The notes below the pieces were generated by a model. The model did not search any database. It was not told the DNA's origin and saw only the letters and a list, made by a program, of their open reading frames with translations. Of a stretch of DNA of 64,000 bases, positions 1 through 8,400 are shown in pieces. The number at the start of each line of letters is the position of its first letter. Positions within the stretch are counted from its first letter, which is position 1. The DNA is taken from assembly GCA_963693305.1 (NCBI GenBank), contig OY855906.1:32118491-32182490 (forward strand), given 5' to 3'. Made by a program: the position numbers and the translations under genes. The DNA comes from Meandrina meandrites (lineage: Eukaryota; Cnidaria; Anthozoa; Scleractinia; Meandrinidae).

Positions 1-897
1 GCAAAAAATCAGTTTTGGTATTTGGACACAACGAATAGCAATGTAACGGCCGACGCTGCCACTAACCAAGGAATCAGACAAAGGGGCTTGCTTGCCCACG
101 CCGGCCTCACGGTTGAAACCCTCATACCGCTTAACAGGTACTCATTCTTCGAGGAGCTGAGTGACAAGCTTCTTCCCCCCATGCAGCTGGAGTTCGAAAT
201 TGAGCTACAACCGGATGCAGAGCTGATTTGGCAAAACGATGGCACAGATCGTAGGGTAGTGGTGAGAAACCTTGAGCTGTGGGTTCCAATGCTGCGTTTC
301 ACCAGCGAAGGACAGAAGCTCGCAAACGATAACTTTTTGAAACCTCAGAAATGGACGTACCTGAATGAAATGATCCAGCCCAGCCCCAGTCGGCGTGACG
401 CTTTCGGTTCGTGGCAGATAAATCCTGGTCTAAAAGACGCAAAACATGTTTTCATTTTCATTCAACAGTCAAGGAAGAAGAACGCCTTGACTCAAAACCC
501 CTACTTCTTTGACACTTTTGACATTGACGGAGACAATTCAGCCAAGCTAGCGACCTGCCGGCTGCAGTACGGCTCTTCGCAGTACTATCCGGAGCTGGAC
601 TACGACGAAAACTTCAAACTGCGCATTCTTAATGACTTAATGAACTACCGGTACCGCAAAAACGACTACAACACCGGTGTGCAGCTTCAGCCCAACAACT
701 TCGAGACGCTGTACCCAATAGTCTATTTTGACTTACGCGAAAACAAGGATAACATGACCAACGACCCGAAGCAGATGGTTTTCCACTACAGGCTCAACGA
801 GGCGGCCAACGCGCAAGACTACACCATTTATGCAGGAATTTTGTACGAGTCCGAACTTGTTCTCAGGCAGGTGGGTAATGAGCTGGTGATGGTTTAG
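1..897 (+). CDS. Capsid-type structural protein of the Polinton (C-terminal part, cut by window edge)
   Basis: The frame is open from base 1, with no stop before it, so the N-terminus is missing; the first in-frame ATG-like codon at 22 is only a TTG and is not the real start. About 298 residues are visible. The motif IPLNRYSFFEEL near the start and a beta-rich, low-complexity-free body resemble the F54H12.2-like proteins that travel with Polinton integrases in nematodes and cnidarians. Those proteins are thought to be capsid (jelly-roll) components; calling this the major rather than a minor capsid protein is inference. The stop is a double TAG at 895-900. The next gene starts 72 bases downstream, and the gap is filled mostly by a short palindromic repeat. 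Confidence 0.6.
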   Translation, partial: AKNQFWYLDTTNSNVTADAATNQGIRQRGLLAHAGLTVETLIPLNRYSFFEELSDKLLPPMQLEFEIELQPDAELIWQNDGTDRRVVVRNLELWVPMLRFTSEGQKLANDNFLKPQKWTYLNEMIQPSPSRRDAFGSWQINPGLKDAKHVFIFIQQSRKKNALTQNPYFFDTFDIDGDNSAKLATCRLQYGSSQYYPELDYDENFKLRILNDLMNYRYRKNDYNTGVQLQPNNFETLYPIVYFDLRENKDNMTNDPKQMVFHYRLNEAANAQDYTIYAGILYESELVLRQVGNELVMV

Positions 898-899
898 TA

Positions 900-935
900 G
901 TGGGTAGCAACTCAGTTGCTGATACCCCACACCCC
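900..935 (+). repeat. Palindromic repeat copy 1 (long-loop form)
   Basis: Outer arms GTGGGTA and TACCCCAC enclose an inner stem GCAACT / AGTTGC, followed by the tail ACCCC. It lies between the capsid-type gene and the core-protein gene. The same unit recurs six more times up to 4389. Confidence 0.85.
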
Positions 936-961
936 AAAGTGAAAATAATTTTTGAAATAAG

Positions 962-971
962 TATAAAGATG
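962..971 (+). promoter_or_regulatory. TATA-like motif abutting the core-protein start codon
   Basis: TATAAAG directly abuts ATG at 969-971. The same layout is repeated before other genes of this element, which suggests a virus-type promoter with a very short leader. Confidence 0.5.
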
Positions 972-1343
972 ACGACTTACTATCCGCACAAGATTTCGCT
1001 TTCAGACGGGCAGAAGGTAAGCCTCGCGCGGGCCTTTGGGCCAGGAGAAGCAGTTACGCTCAGATTTAAAAACGAGGCTATAACCGGCGGTAGCGACACT
1101 TTGCACTTGACCGCCAGGCAGATCAAAAAAATACAGCGCGCTATCAAAAACAAAACGGGCGTGGACATAGACATGAGCAAGACACAAATCAGACATGTGC
1201 GCAAGATGGCGAGTGGGGCCGGCATGCGGGTAAAACCCCCAACAGGAGGAAAGGGAATGCGCATCAACCCTCCTCCATATTTCCGGCGTCCTCCACCATT
1301 TATTGGTTCTTGGGGCGACCAAAAAAAAGCCTACCTTCGTTGA
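969..1343 (+). CDS. Small basic core-like protein (adenovirus protein X/mu-like)
   Basis: The protein has about 124 residues when started at the ATG at 969, chosen because TATAAAG sits immediately before it; an upstream extension to 900 would read through the palindrome. The N-terminal half carries a regular fold with KISLSDGQK, LTARQIKKIQ and MSKTQIRHVRK, a pattern seen in small proteins beside Polinton proteases that have been compared with adenovirus core protein X. The C-terminal part is rich in Gly, Pro, Arg and Lys (PPTGGKG, RRPPPFIGSWG). It probably binds DNA or membranes inside the virion (inference). Its last 41 bases overlap the protease frame, and an eight-A run at 1321-1328 lies in the overlap, so the two may once have been one reading frame or be linked by frameshifting. 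Confidence 0.6.
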   Translation: MTTYYPHKISLSDGQKVSLARAFGPGEAVTLRFKNEAITGGSDTLHLTARQIKKIQRAIKNKTGVDIDMSKTQIRHVRKMASGAGMRVKPPTGGKGMRINPPPYFRRPPPFIGSWGDQKKAYLR

Positions 1344-1809
1344 TGTCCCCTTAACCGATTTTGACTTGCAGCGGTGGTGCCAATACTTGAAAATCCCCAT
1401 CAAAGGCATATTTGCGAGAGACGAGATCCACGTGAAAAACCACTCCCCTTGTATAATCAACATGGATGATCTTGGAGGGCCAGGCACCCATTGGGTTTGC
1501 TGCTGGGGTTCACCTGGGGGCGTGGGTAGCAACTCAGTTGCTGATACCCCACCGGAGTACTTTGACTCTTTCGGTTTACCTCCGCCCGCGGAATGGGAAA
1601 TTGAGTTGATTCTTGAGGGCAAACAGACCTTTCTTCAGAATGACAACCAGCTTCAGTGGGAATTCAGCGTGCGCTGCGGCTACTACTGTCTGCTTTTTCT
1701 GAACGAACGTAACAAAGGGCGGACATTTCGAGAAATTTTGAGCATGTTTTTAGAAAATACACACGCCAACGAGGCTGTGGTGAAGGATTATTTTACACAT
1801 AATGTATAA
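1303..1809 (+). CDS. Adenain-like (Ulp1-fold) cysteine protease, no ATG start
   Basis: The frame contains the adenain/C48-type catalytic elements in order: His in GTHWVCCW, Asp in YFDSFG, a Gln further on (LQ) and Cys in VRCGYYCL. In Polintons and adenoviruses this maturation protease cleaves capsid and core precursors. There is no ATG between the preceding stop at 1231 and the catalytic His region; the first ATG falls just before the His. Expression therefore probably depends on the overlapping core-protein frame, or the frame is damaged. A palindromic repeat is inserted in frame at 1522-1552 and adds about ten residues (GVGSNSVADTPP) between the His and Asp blocks. The 3' end abuts the next gene (2 bases). 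Confidence 0.75.
   Translation: MVLGATKKKPTFVDVPLTDFDLQRWCQYLKIPIKGIFARDEIHVKNHSPCIINMDDLGGPGTHWVCCWGSPGGVGSNSVADTPPEYFDSFGLPPPAEWEIELILEGKQTFLQNDNQLQWEFSVRCGYYCLLFLNERNKGRTFREILSMFLENTHANEAVVKDYFTHNV
1522..1552 (+). repeat. Palindromic repeat copy 2, in frame inside the protease gene
   Basis: The sequence is identical over its core to copy 1 (900-930), but here it is translated within the protease, between the catalytic His and Asp blocks, without breaking the frame. Confidence 0.85.
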
Positions 1810-1814
1810 AGATG
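1805..1814 (+). promoter_or_regulatory. TATA-like motif abutting the 188-aa protein start
   Basis: TATAAAG directly precedes ATG at 1812, the same heptamer and spacing as before the gene at 969. Confidence 0.5.
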
Positions 1815-2378
1815 GAGGTTTACTGCGTGAAAGAAAAGCGCTTCACACCTAATGTGGTGGGAAGTGAAACATTTGCAACCACAAGAAATGGTAAAAGGTT
1901 GCTTAAAGTAAAATGTGCTAGCTGCGGCATTACCAAGGCACGTTTTGTCCCTGGGGCAGTGGGGGTACCCCACGAAGGAGGTAATATTTTGGATCCAATA
2001 TTTAAGTGGACCAGAAGTGGTTTACCCAAAAAGAAGAGAGAAGAACTTGCACGCGCTGAAAAAAGAATGTTCGGAGGTGGGGTTCTTGATACAGTTGGAA
2101 ATACAGCAGCTGAAGCTTTCTTTGAGTACGGAGTTCCTTATTTAGCCAAACAGGGTGTTAAACAAGGAAGATACTTTGCAAGCGAGTTTCTGAGACAACC
2201 AAAGTATCAGAAGAAGTTAGCCAATAAAGCCAAACCAATCGCGAGAAAAGCTGTTAATTACACAATTGATGCTTTGTCTGGGGATTTGTTGACTAAAGCC
2301 TCAAACAGATTAAGACCAAAAGATATGATACCGGGAAATAAGTTGAAAGGCGGGTGTCACACAGCGGGTAGCAACTAA
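1812..2378 (+). CDS. Virion-type protein with DUF5679-like N-terminal domain
   Basis: The 188-residue protein begins with MEVYCVKEKRFTPNV and continues to KCASCGITKARF. This block of about 46 residues resembles the small zinc-ribbon-like DUF5679 domain of viral proteins, but only Cys5 and a later CxxC are present, so a full four-cysteine site is not seen. The same block, nearly identical, starts the next gene. The rest is basic and helical with no recognised fold. A palindromic repeat is translated at about residues 50-54 (VGVPH). The C-terminus (HTAGSN) and the TAA stop come from another palindrome copy at 2364-2392. The role is unknown; a structural or packaging protein is inferred from position. 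Confidence 0.65.
   Translation: MEVYCVKEKRFTPNVVGSETFATTRNGKRLLKVKCASCGITKARFVPGAVGVPHEGGNILDPIFKWTRSGLPKKKREELARAEKRMFGGGVLDTVGNTAAEAFFEYGVPYLAKQGVKQGRYFASEFLRQPKYQKKLANKAKPIARKAVNYTIDALSGDLLTKASNRLRPKDMIPGNKLKGGCHTAGSN
1959..1973 (+). repeat. Palindromic repeat copy 3 (short form), in frame
   Basis: GTGGGGGTACCCCAC, a minimal form without the inner stem, is translated inside the 188-residue protein. Confidence 0.75.
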
Positions 2379-2392
2379 GTTGCTGATACCCG
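2364..2392 (+). repeat. Palindromic repeat copy 4, supplies a stop codon
   Basis: This is the long-loop form with one base changed in the loop (GCAACTAAGTTGC). The TAA in the loop is the stop codon of the 188-residue protein. Confidence 0.8.
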
Positions 2393-2406
2393 AAAATTTC
2401 TTTAAT

Positions 2407-2417
2407 TATATAAGATG
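2407..2417 (+). promoter_or_regulatory. TATA-like motif abutting the PLA2-like protein start
   Basis: TATATAAG is directly followed by ATG at 2415. Confidence 0.5.
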
Positions 2418-3284
2418 GAGGTATACTGCGTGAAGGAAAAGCGTTTCACACCCAACGTACCGGGAAGTGAAAAAAACACTACCACAAAAAATGGTAGAAG
2501 AATGTTAAAAGTAAAATGCGCAAGTTGTGGCATTACCAAGACACGATTCATTTCTAATAAACCCCAAAGTGGTGGTAATTATGATATGAGAATTTATGCG
2601 GGTAATAGAGTAGATGACCCAACAAACCCTCTTTATGAACGACCCCGCGGTGGGGCTTTTGATTTGCATAAAGCTATTGGTAAGCTGCCTAAGCCAAAAA
2701 AGGGGTGGACGCTTCCTGGTCATAACTACACAGGACCGTACAATCCTCTTGAAAAACAGCTTTCTTACGACCCCCAAACTGGAAAGATATTAAAGATTTA
2801 CCAGCAACCCACAGGCGCCACGGACGCAGTTGCAATGCAGCATGACGTTGATTATGCCGTCTGTGCAGGCAAGAAAAATGAGAAAGGTTGCAAACACGCT
2901 GCAGACAAAAAAATGGTGAAGGCGCTTGACGCTATCCCCAAAAACAAACGGCAATGGGGTCACGCCGCGGCGCGCAACGCAATCAGCTCGAAGCAAAAGG
3001 TGGGTTTGGGTGTCGGTGAAACGATCAATAAAAAGATCGGCGAAAAAATTCCAGGCTTTCAACAGGCTCAAGATGTGGCTGCTGCAATCATGGCTATCAC
3101 AGGTTGTGATAAGGATTTGTTTAAAAAGTATTGGAGTGGTGACATCGCAAAAGGTGCCTTTAACACGAAAACCGGTCTGTTCAGCAAAAAGTTTTGGACA
3201 CACCCTAAAAATACAACTGGGCCATGTAACCAAATAATTTACGACAAGAAAACCGGAAAATATCGCAACACCTATTGCGACTAA
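2415..3284 (+). CDS. Phospholipase A2-like virion protein with DUF5679-like N-terminus
   Basis: The 289-residue protein starts with the same block as the preceding gene (MEVYCVKEKRFTPNV, then KCASCGITKTRF). Residues about 103-160 carry a PLA2-like pattern: a calcium-loop-like YTGPYNPL and, 33 residues later, the catalytic-type HDVDYAVC with His-Asp and a following Tyr. Similar small PLA2 domains occur in parvovirus capsid proteins, where they help particles leave endosomes; an entry role here is inference. The C-terminus is basic with several Cys. It lies 36 bases after the previous gene and has its own TATA-like motif. The shared N-terminal block suggests duplication of a targeting or packaging domain. 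Confidence 0.75.
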   Translation: MEVYCVKEKRFTPNVPGSEKNTTTKNGRRMLKVKCASCGITKTRFISNKPQSGGNYDMRIYAGNRVDDPTNPLYERPRGGAFDLHKAIGKLPKPKKGWTLPGHNYTGPYNPLEKQLSYDPQTGKILKIYQQPTGATDAVAMQHDVDYAVCAGKKNEKGCKHAADKKMVKALDAIPKNKRQWGHAAARNAISSKQKVGLGVGETINKKIGEKIPGFQQAQDVAAAIMAITGCDKDLFKKYWSGDIAKGAFNTKTGLFSKKFWTHPKNTTGPCNQIIYDKKTGKYRNTYCD

Positions 3285-3287
3285 GCA

Positions 3288-3308
3288 GTGGGGTAAACCC
3301 CACACCCC
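3288..3308 (+). repeat. Palindromic repeat copy 5, intergenic
   Basis: GTGGGGTAAACCCCAC plus the tail ACCCC lies just after the stop of the PLA2-like gene. A degenerate half copy (GGTAAACCCCCCAC) follows at about 3312-3325. Confidence 0.8.
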
Positions 3309-3343
3309 TAAGGTAAACCCCCCACGAAATATTTTTTAACACA

Positions 3344-3356
3344 TATATAGGAAATG
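3344..3356 (+). promoter_or_regulatory. TATA-like motif before the membrane protein start
   Basis: TATATAG ends three bases before ATG at 3354, inside an AT-rich stretch. Confidence 0.45.
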
Positions 3357-3878
3357 GATTCTGCAACAAAATTCAGGCGGGCTGAAATAGAATTGATCAA
3401 AACAAATTTGGAAAACCAGTTGGTGCACTACTACGAAACCTCAGCCAAATTCAAACGGTGGCACACACGTTGCCAAACGGTATGTGCATTTACAGGCGGA
3501 GTCGCTACCATTCTTACCGGCTCTGGGCTCGCCGCTTCTCTTTCTGCGGTTGGCGTTGCTGTTGGCGGTCCTTTAATCGCAACTGCCACCTTGTTTTCAT
3601 TGGTGTCAACCTCCTGCATGGTCACCATCAAATTTTTCCTGCGGAAAGCGAAAAAACACGAAAAAATACAGACCCTGGCTGAAGCTACGCTGAGCACGAT
3701 CAACTCTCTCATATCAACCGCTCTTGAAGATGGTGTAATCTCTGACGGTGAGTACCAAGATATTGTGAAAAAGTACAACACCTTTACAACTGCAAAGACA
3801 AAACTGCGTTTTTCAAACCACACTGATGGTGGAGTGGGGGTAAAGGTTAACAGAACATCTAAGTCAACTGCTGTTTAA
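3354..3878 (+). CDS. Two-helix membrane protein, function unknown
   Basis: The 174-residue protein has a charged N-terminal helix of about 40 residues, then a long hydrophobic block at about residues 41-96 that can form two membrane helices separated by a Gly-Pro turn (VGGPL). A basic patch (RKAKKHEK) follows, then a helical segment with the motif DGVISDGEYQDI. The start is placed at ATG 3354 behind TATATAG. Small two-helix proteins of this look are seen near Polinton structural genes, but I do not recognise a named family. A virion membrane or host-membrane function is inference. It converges on the minus-strand gene that ends at 3875, overlapping by four bases. Confidence 0.6.
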   Translation: MDSATKFRRAEIELIKTNLENQLVHYYETSAKFKRWHTRCQTVCAFTGGVATILTGSGLAASLSAVGVAVGGPLIATATLFSLVSTSCMVTIKFFLRKAKKHEKIQTLAEATLSTINSLISTALEDGVISDGEYQDIVKKYNTFTTAKTKLRFSNHTDGGVGVKVNRTSKSTAV

Positions 3879-4411
3879 TCGTGGTGGGAAACCTGATACC
3901 TGTAATAAATAATTTGTTTTAACATTTCTTCTCTCCACCATTTGTTGAAACTTTTATCCGCTTTATTTCTGGTTTGTTGCATCTTCGGCAATCTTTTCGT
4001 GAGCTTTTCCAGTATTGCATTTTTCGCCGGCCAATCTCTTGTTGAGACCTTTTGAAAATAGTTGTATAAAAAACAAACGTAGTTACACGATCCGAGATTT
4101 AACAGCTTGAACTGGCAAATGACATTACCCAAAAAGGTCAACCTCATTTCGTCACCGACCTGTTCTAAAGAAATGCCGACTTTTTTTAGTACTGCAATTA
4201 AATACCATAATTTTGGTTTGGGAGGGTGGCTCATCTCTTCGTGGGGTAAACCCCACACCCCTTCGAGGTCGTAACGGTCGTCAAGATCTTTTTCTGGCTT
4301 GATTTCTTTTATTAACGCTTCCTGCTTTTTCAGCAACATTTTGATAAGCTCTTTTTTTAGTTGTTCACTGTGGGGGTACCCCACACCCCTTGGGTAAGGT
4401 TTTGTGGCCAT
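3875..4411 (-). CDS. Hypothetical Polinton protein carrying two translated palindromes
   Basis: The minus-strand frame can start at 4429, but the second ATG at 4411 is preferred because a TATA-like motif (4412-4418) lies immediately before it, as in neighbouring genes. About 178 residues are encoded. The N-terminal third is Lys/Glu-rich and helical; the rest is mixed, with SFNKWWREEM near the end. I do not recognise the family. Two palindromic repeat copies are read in frame, giving GVGYPH near residue 8 and GVWGLPH near residue 55. It is convergent with the membrane-protein gene and divergent from the integrase, whose ATG is 28 bases away. Confidence 0.5.
   Translation of the reverse strand: MATKPYPRGVGYPHSEQLKKELIKMLLKKQEALIKEIKPEKDLDDRYDLEGVWGLPHEEMSHPPKPKLWYLIAVLKKVGISLEQVGDEMRLTFLGNVICQFKLLNLGSCNYVCFLYNYFQKVSTRDWPAKNAILEKLTKRLPKMQQTRNKADKSFNKWWREEMLKQIIYYRYQVSHHD
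4241..4261 (+). repeat. Palindromic repeat copy 6, in frame on the minus strand
   Basis: GTGGGGTAAACCCCAC plus ACCCC is identical to copy 5, but here it lies inside the minus-strand gene and is translated as part of GVWGLPH. Confidence 0.85.
4370..4389 (+). repeat. Palindromic repeat copy 7, in frame on the minus strand
   Basis: GTGGGGGTACCCCAC plus ACCCC has the same core as copy 3. It is translated as part of GVGYPH near the N-terminus of the minus-strand protein. Confidence 0.85.
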
Positions 4412-4439
4412 GTATATATGCCCGCGCATAATTATTTAA
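4412..4439. promoter_or_regulatory. 28-bp divergent promoter between the hypothetical gene and the integrase
   Basis: Two start codons point away from each other across 28 bases. TATATAC (minus strand) abuts the ATG at 4411, and an AT-rich TTATTTAA abuts the integrase ATG at 4440. Confidence 0.45.
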
Positions 4440-5428
4440 ATGGATAGAAAATTGGAGCGGCGTTATTACAGCCCACAAGGTTACTGGAAAGGTATCTCCG
4501 CCATTAAAAAATTAGCGGTTGCTGCTAAGGTTCCTGAAGTTGTTGCTAAAGAATGGTTGTTCAAACAAGCGCTCTGGCAGATCTACCTCCCCGCCCCGCG
4601 CTACATTCCTCGTCCAAAATTCGACGTATCCTTACCCAACAAAGTGCATCAGGCAGATCTTCTTTTTCTGCCGCACGACAAAGTGGGCCGTAGCACTTAC
4701 AAATACGCGCTTACCGTTGTTGATGTTGCCAGCAGATTCAAAGAAGCTCAGCCTTTAACCTCTAAAAACTCTGACGAGGTTGCCAAAGCTTTTAAGACAA
4801 TTTATACACGTGGACCTCTGAAGTGGCCACAGATTCTGCAGGTTGATCCTGGGCGTGAATTTATGGGCGCTGTTACAAAAGAAATGGAAAATCACAAAAC
4901 TTCCATCAGGCGCGGCCACCCTGAAATTCATAGAGACCAAGCTATCGTTGAACGTTTTAACCGCACCCTAGCCCAGCACTTGTTCGGACACCAGTACGCC
5001 GTTGAAATGCGTAGCAATGAGGGTCAGCGGTCCACTGAGTGGGTAAAAAGGCTTCCCTCCGTTGTTTCTGCTCTGAACAACCAAGTCACGCGGTTGATTG
5101 GTATGAAACCTGCTACCGCAATCAAGAAAAAAATGTTTATGCAGAACCGTCAACTAAATATTTGAGACCTGTTGGTTTAAACGAAAAAAAGCTCCCATCC
5201 ATCGTTATGGTTCGGTATTTGTACGAACCTGGCGAGCTTGAAGGTGGTGTTAAAAGAGCCACTGATCCAATCTGGTCTTTGAAAGTTTACAACCTTGAAC
5301 GTTCTTTTATCAAACCGAATCAGCCAATTCTCTACTATTTGCATGACGGGCCCAAGCGAGGCTTTGTACGTGAAGAACTACTTGTTGTGCCTCCCAACAC
5401 TACTCTTCCTCCAGCTAAAGCAAGCTAA
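4440..5428 (+). CDS. Polinton retroviral-type DDE integrase, one frameshift
   Basis: The first frame (4440-5165) gives 241 residues with a complete rve core: Asp73 in HQADLLF, Asp136 in LQVDPGREF and Glu171 in AIVERFNRT, the D,D,E spacing of retroviral integrases with 34 residues between the last two. This family includes the C. elegans protein F54H12.3. The conserved C-terminal part (YLRPVGLNEKKLP, TDPIWSLKVY, GFVREELLVVPP) continues in another frame and stops at 5428. The two halves are offset by one base at a seven-A run, 5127-5133. This is either a mutation or homopolymer error, or frameshifting, although no canonical slippery heptamer is in frame. It inserts the element's DNA by strand transfer. 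Its stop overlaps the polymerase stop. Confidence 0.85.
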
Positions 5429-8400
5429 ATGTGATATTCAATTGGTTCGGTGTGTATTCCGTCGGGCAGCACCCATCGTTTGTCATAGTATGCACTCAAC
5501 CCCAGCTTCTCCTGCTCGTAAGTTACTATATTCCCATCCCGCATCCGAAACCCTCTGTTTGTTGCCATATCCTTGCTTCCTTCCAACGCTGTCTTGAAAC
5601 GCTGCCAGTTTATATTGTTTTGCTTCTTCGACATTCCCTTTGTGCTGAACTTCTTTTTTTCACCCCGGTCGTCAATAAAATAACATTTTGAGCAGAGCGC
5701 AATCATCCGGTCCCCCTCACACTCCATCTTAAACAGACCAGGTGTTCGACCGCTCCACTTGTCCCATGCCAGCCAATTCTTTTTTTGTGCCTCGAATTCT
5801 TCTTTCAGCTCTGGTCGCACAATGTCCTCGAGTTTCTTACCGGAGATGGCCAAGTAGTTACTGTCTGTGTCCATCTGTATCAGCTCGAAATCTTTTCTGT
5901 CAAAATATCTGTCAAGGAAGTCGTAATAGAATTCCAGCATCCTTAACTTTGCCAGCTGATAGACAGCGATTCCAATCTGAAACGGTCTTCTTATTGTGAT
6001 CCGTGGCTTCCGACTTTCCAACTCATACGCCTCCCCAATCTCATCAAGATCTGAGAAATACGCGCTTCGCAAGGCTCTGTCGACTACCTTCTCATCTTTG
6101 GTGTAAATGACGTTTGTTTGCCGCTCCAAGGCTTCGATGAGCTTTCCGTACCCACTGTTTCCCAACAGTTTGAATACCTCAGCCAGCAGTGCTTTGCTTT
6201 TTTCCACATCTCCTGTCCGGCGAGCCTCCGTGACTTGTTCCACGAACCAGGGAAAGATCTTTGCCGGTTGGTAGTCAATTGTACGATAAACCCTTTTGAT
6301 AACTGCACCGTGATTCACATACCAGAGTAGTAGAGGGGCGTACACAAGCATCCTCTGTGCTGACAACGTTCCCATGAGTTTCTTATCTTCTCCTCGTTTT
6401 CTTCCTGTATCTCGCAAGTATTTCAGCATATGCTCGGGGACAGCTTTGGCTGGCAGCGCTTTGTTGTGAAAGAATGGACACATTTCCTCGAACTTTTGGT
6501 GTAAGTGATTTGGAATCTCTATATCTATTTCTGCATATCCGAACCAGCTTCCTTCTTTGAGTCTGTGCGTTAGTACTGGAGCCCCATCTGTTTGGTACTC
6601 GCCTGTGTAGTGAACGACCTTTTCCTTTCCACAAGGCATTTCTCTTAGCATGGTTGAGAGATACAGGGCGTTGGCATCGTATCCGAGGATGTTTTTGCAA
6701 AGTTTTGGTTCCGCTATTTGATGCGACCTTATTCTTGTTTTACCAACTTCGTGGTATCTTGTGAAAACGAGGCTTGGACCTCCAACAACAGCTTCTTTCA
6801 ACATATCGTATGCTTCTTTGCCTGGGCTGTAAAGCTCCGCATTCCGTTCAAAAGCTCCCCTTAGAAGGTAGTGTAAGCTCACACCTGGGATGCTGACAGC
6901 GTCTTTCATGATGTCGATTCCCTTCTCAGTGTAGAAGTTTTTCATTTTTTGCAGTGCCTCAAGTCCGGGTGCGACATCGAGATTATTGTAGTAACACGCC
7001 CAGTCTTTGAAGGTTTTCATTCCCTTTTCTCGAAACGTCTCTTTGCAAGCTTTCCATTCTGACAGTTGCAATGTGAATTCATCTTTCAACTTTGAGTACC
7101 AATGCGGGTAATCCGGCAATCCTGGGTAATCCAGCTTTTCTGGTCTGTCAAACCACTCGTATGGGAACCATGATTTCACTGACTCGCACTCGTAGGCCTT
7201 TACCCATTTCTCATAACTGGTCCCTGGGCCAAGGTAGTTTATGATGTCAAGGAAACGGAAACCACATGTGAGTATGAACATGATTTTGTTTCCGTGCTTT
7301 GCTACTCTGACTTTGTTGGTTGTGTCCGCAAGGCGCTCTGCGAAGTAGTTTTTGATCAGATTCAGATCGTAAGTCCCAGAGTTGAATCCCAGCACTGGGA
7401 CCTGATCACACCATTCTTCTATCTTTTTCCTCTGGTCTTTTGGTAGCAGGTTTACGTCTGCTGGCATAAATTCATCTCTTACTTGTTTCCTTATGTTTTT
7501 TCCACGTCTCTCCAACTCTTCCATAAACTTACGGACCAGCTCTGCGGGATCTTTTTCACAGATATGGGCTGGCTTTCTTTCAAGAGTGTCACCGATACTA
7601 ACTGAGATTGGAACGTGTGCGTTCTCGATTGTGAGTGTTGCCGTCGGCTCCTTTCGCTGATTATTGTCTCCGTACGCCTCAAAATCATACAAAATAGCGT
7701 GTGGGTAACTTTTTGTTTGGGCTTTTGGCAGTTGTTCGACATATTTTTCTCCGACTTCACAAGCCCAACACTCAATCACTCTGTAACCTTCTTTTCGGAG
7801 ATAAGCTGTTCTTCTCTTTGTTGCTTGGAAAAGATCTTCCCTTGTTCTGTCACCACGTTCAATTATTTTGTCACGATCGGGGTAACATTTTGGACAACCG
7901 TGCCAGTGGCAGCCGTGATACTGTAACACCAGCTTTTTCTCATGGTTGTAACCATCGACTGGTCTTTTCTCAATCCAACGCTCTCCTCCGTGGCCAGACA
8001 TTGCGTGGTAAATGGGGATTTTCCACTGCTCTGCCACGTACTCAAGCCACTGAATTGATTCTTTTGAGGCTTGATGCTTTGGATAAAATGCTTTCTGGTA
8101 AGCTGTCTGTGGCGCTTCTACCTTTTCACCTGGGCAATCTATTACAGTTTTTCCTTGGGCACATCTATCTGCATGACGTTGAAGATTGCAAACCTTTGTG
8201 AATCTTGCGTTGCAATGGGTGCATGCATAAGTTTTCGCTAACTTTGTAATGTCTTTTATCAAAAATGAATGCTCTCCAAAAATACCGATTGTCATAACGT
8301 TTTTAAACTGTGAAGCTGGATTTCTTGTGAGGTGCCATACAACTTCTTTGTCATCTACACGCTCTGGTATATAAACTCTGATTCCAAGCCAACCTGAGAA

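Noticed and set aside
5127..5133. Canonical minus-one programmed frameshift site in the integrase
   Set aside because: The run is in the wrong phase for an X-XXY-YYZ heptamer and no clear downstream pseudoknot was seen, so I report it only as a frame offset.
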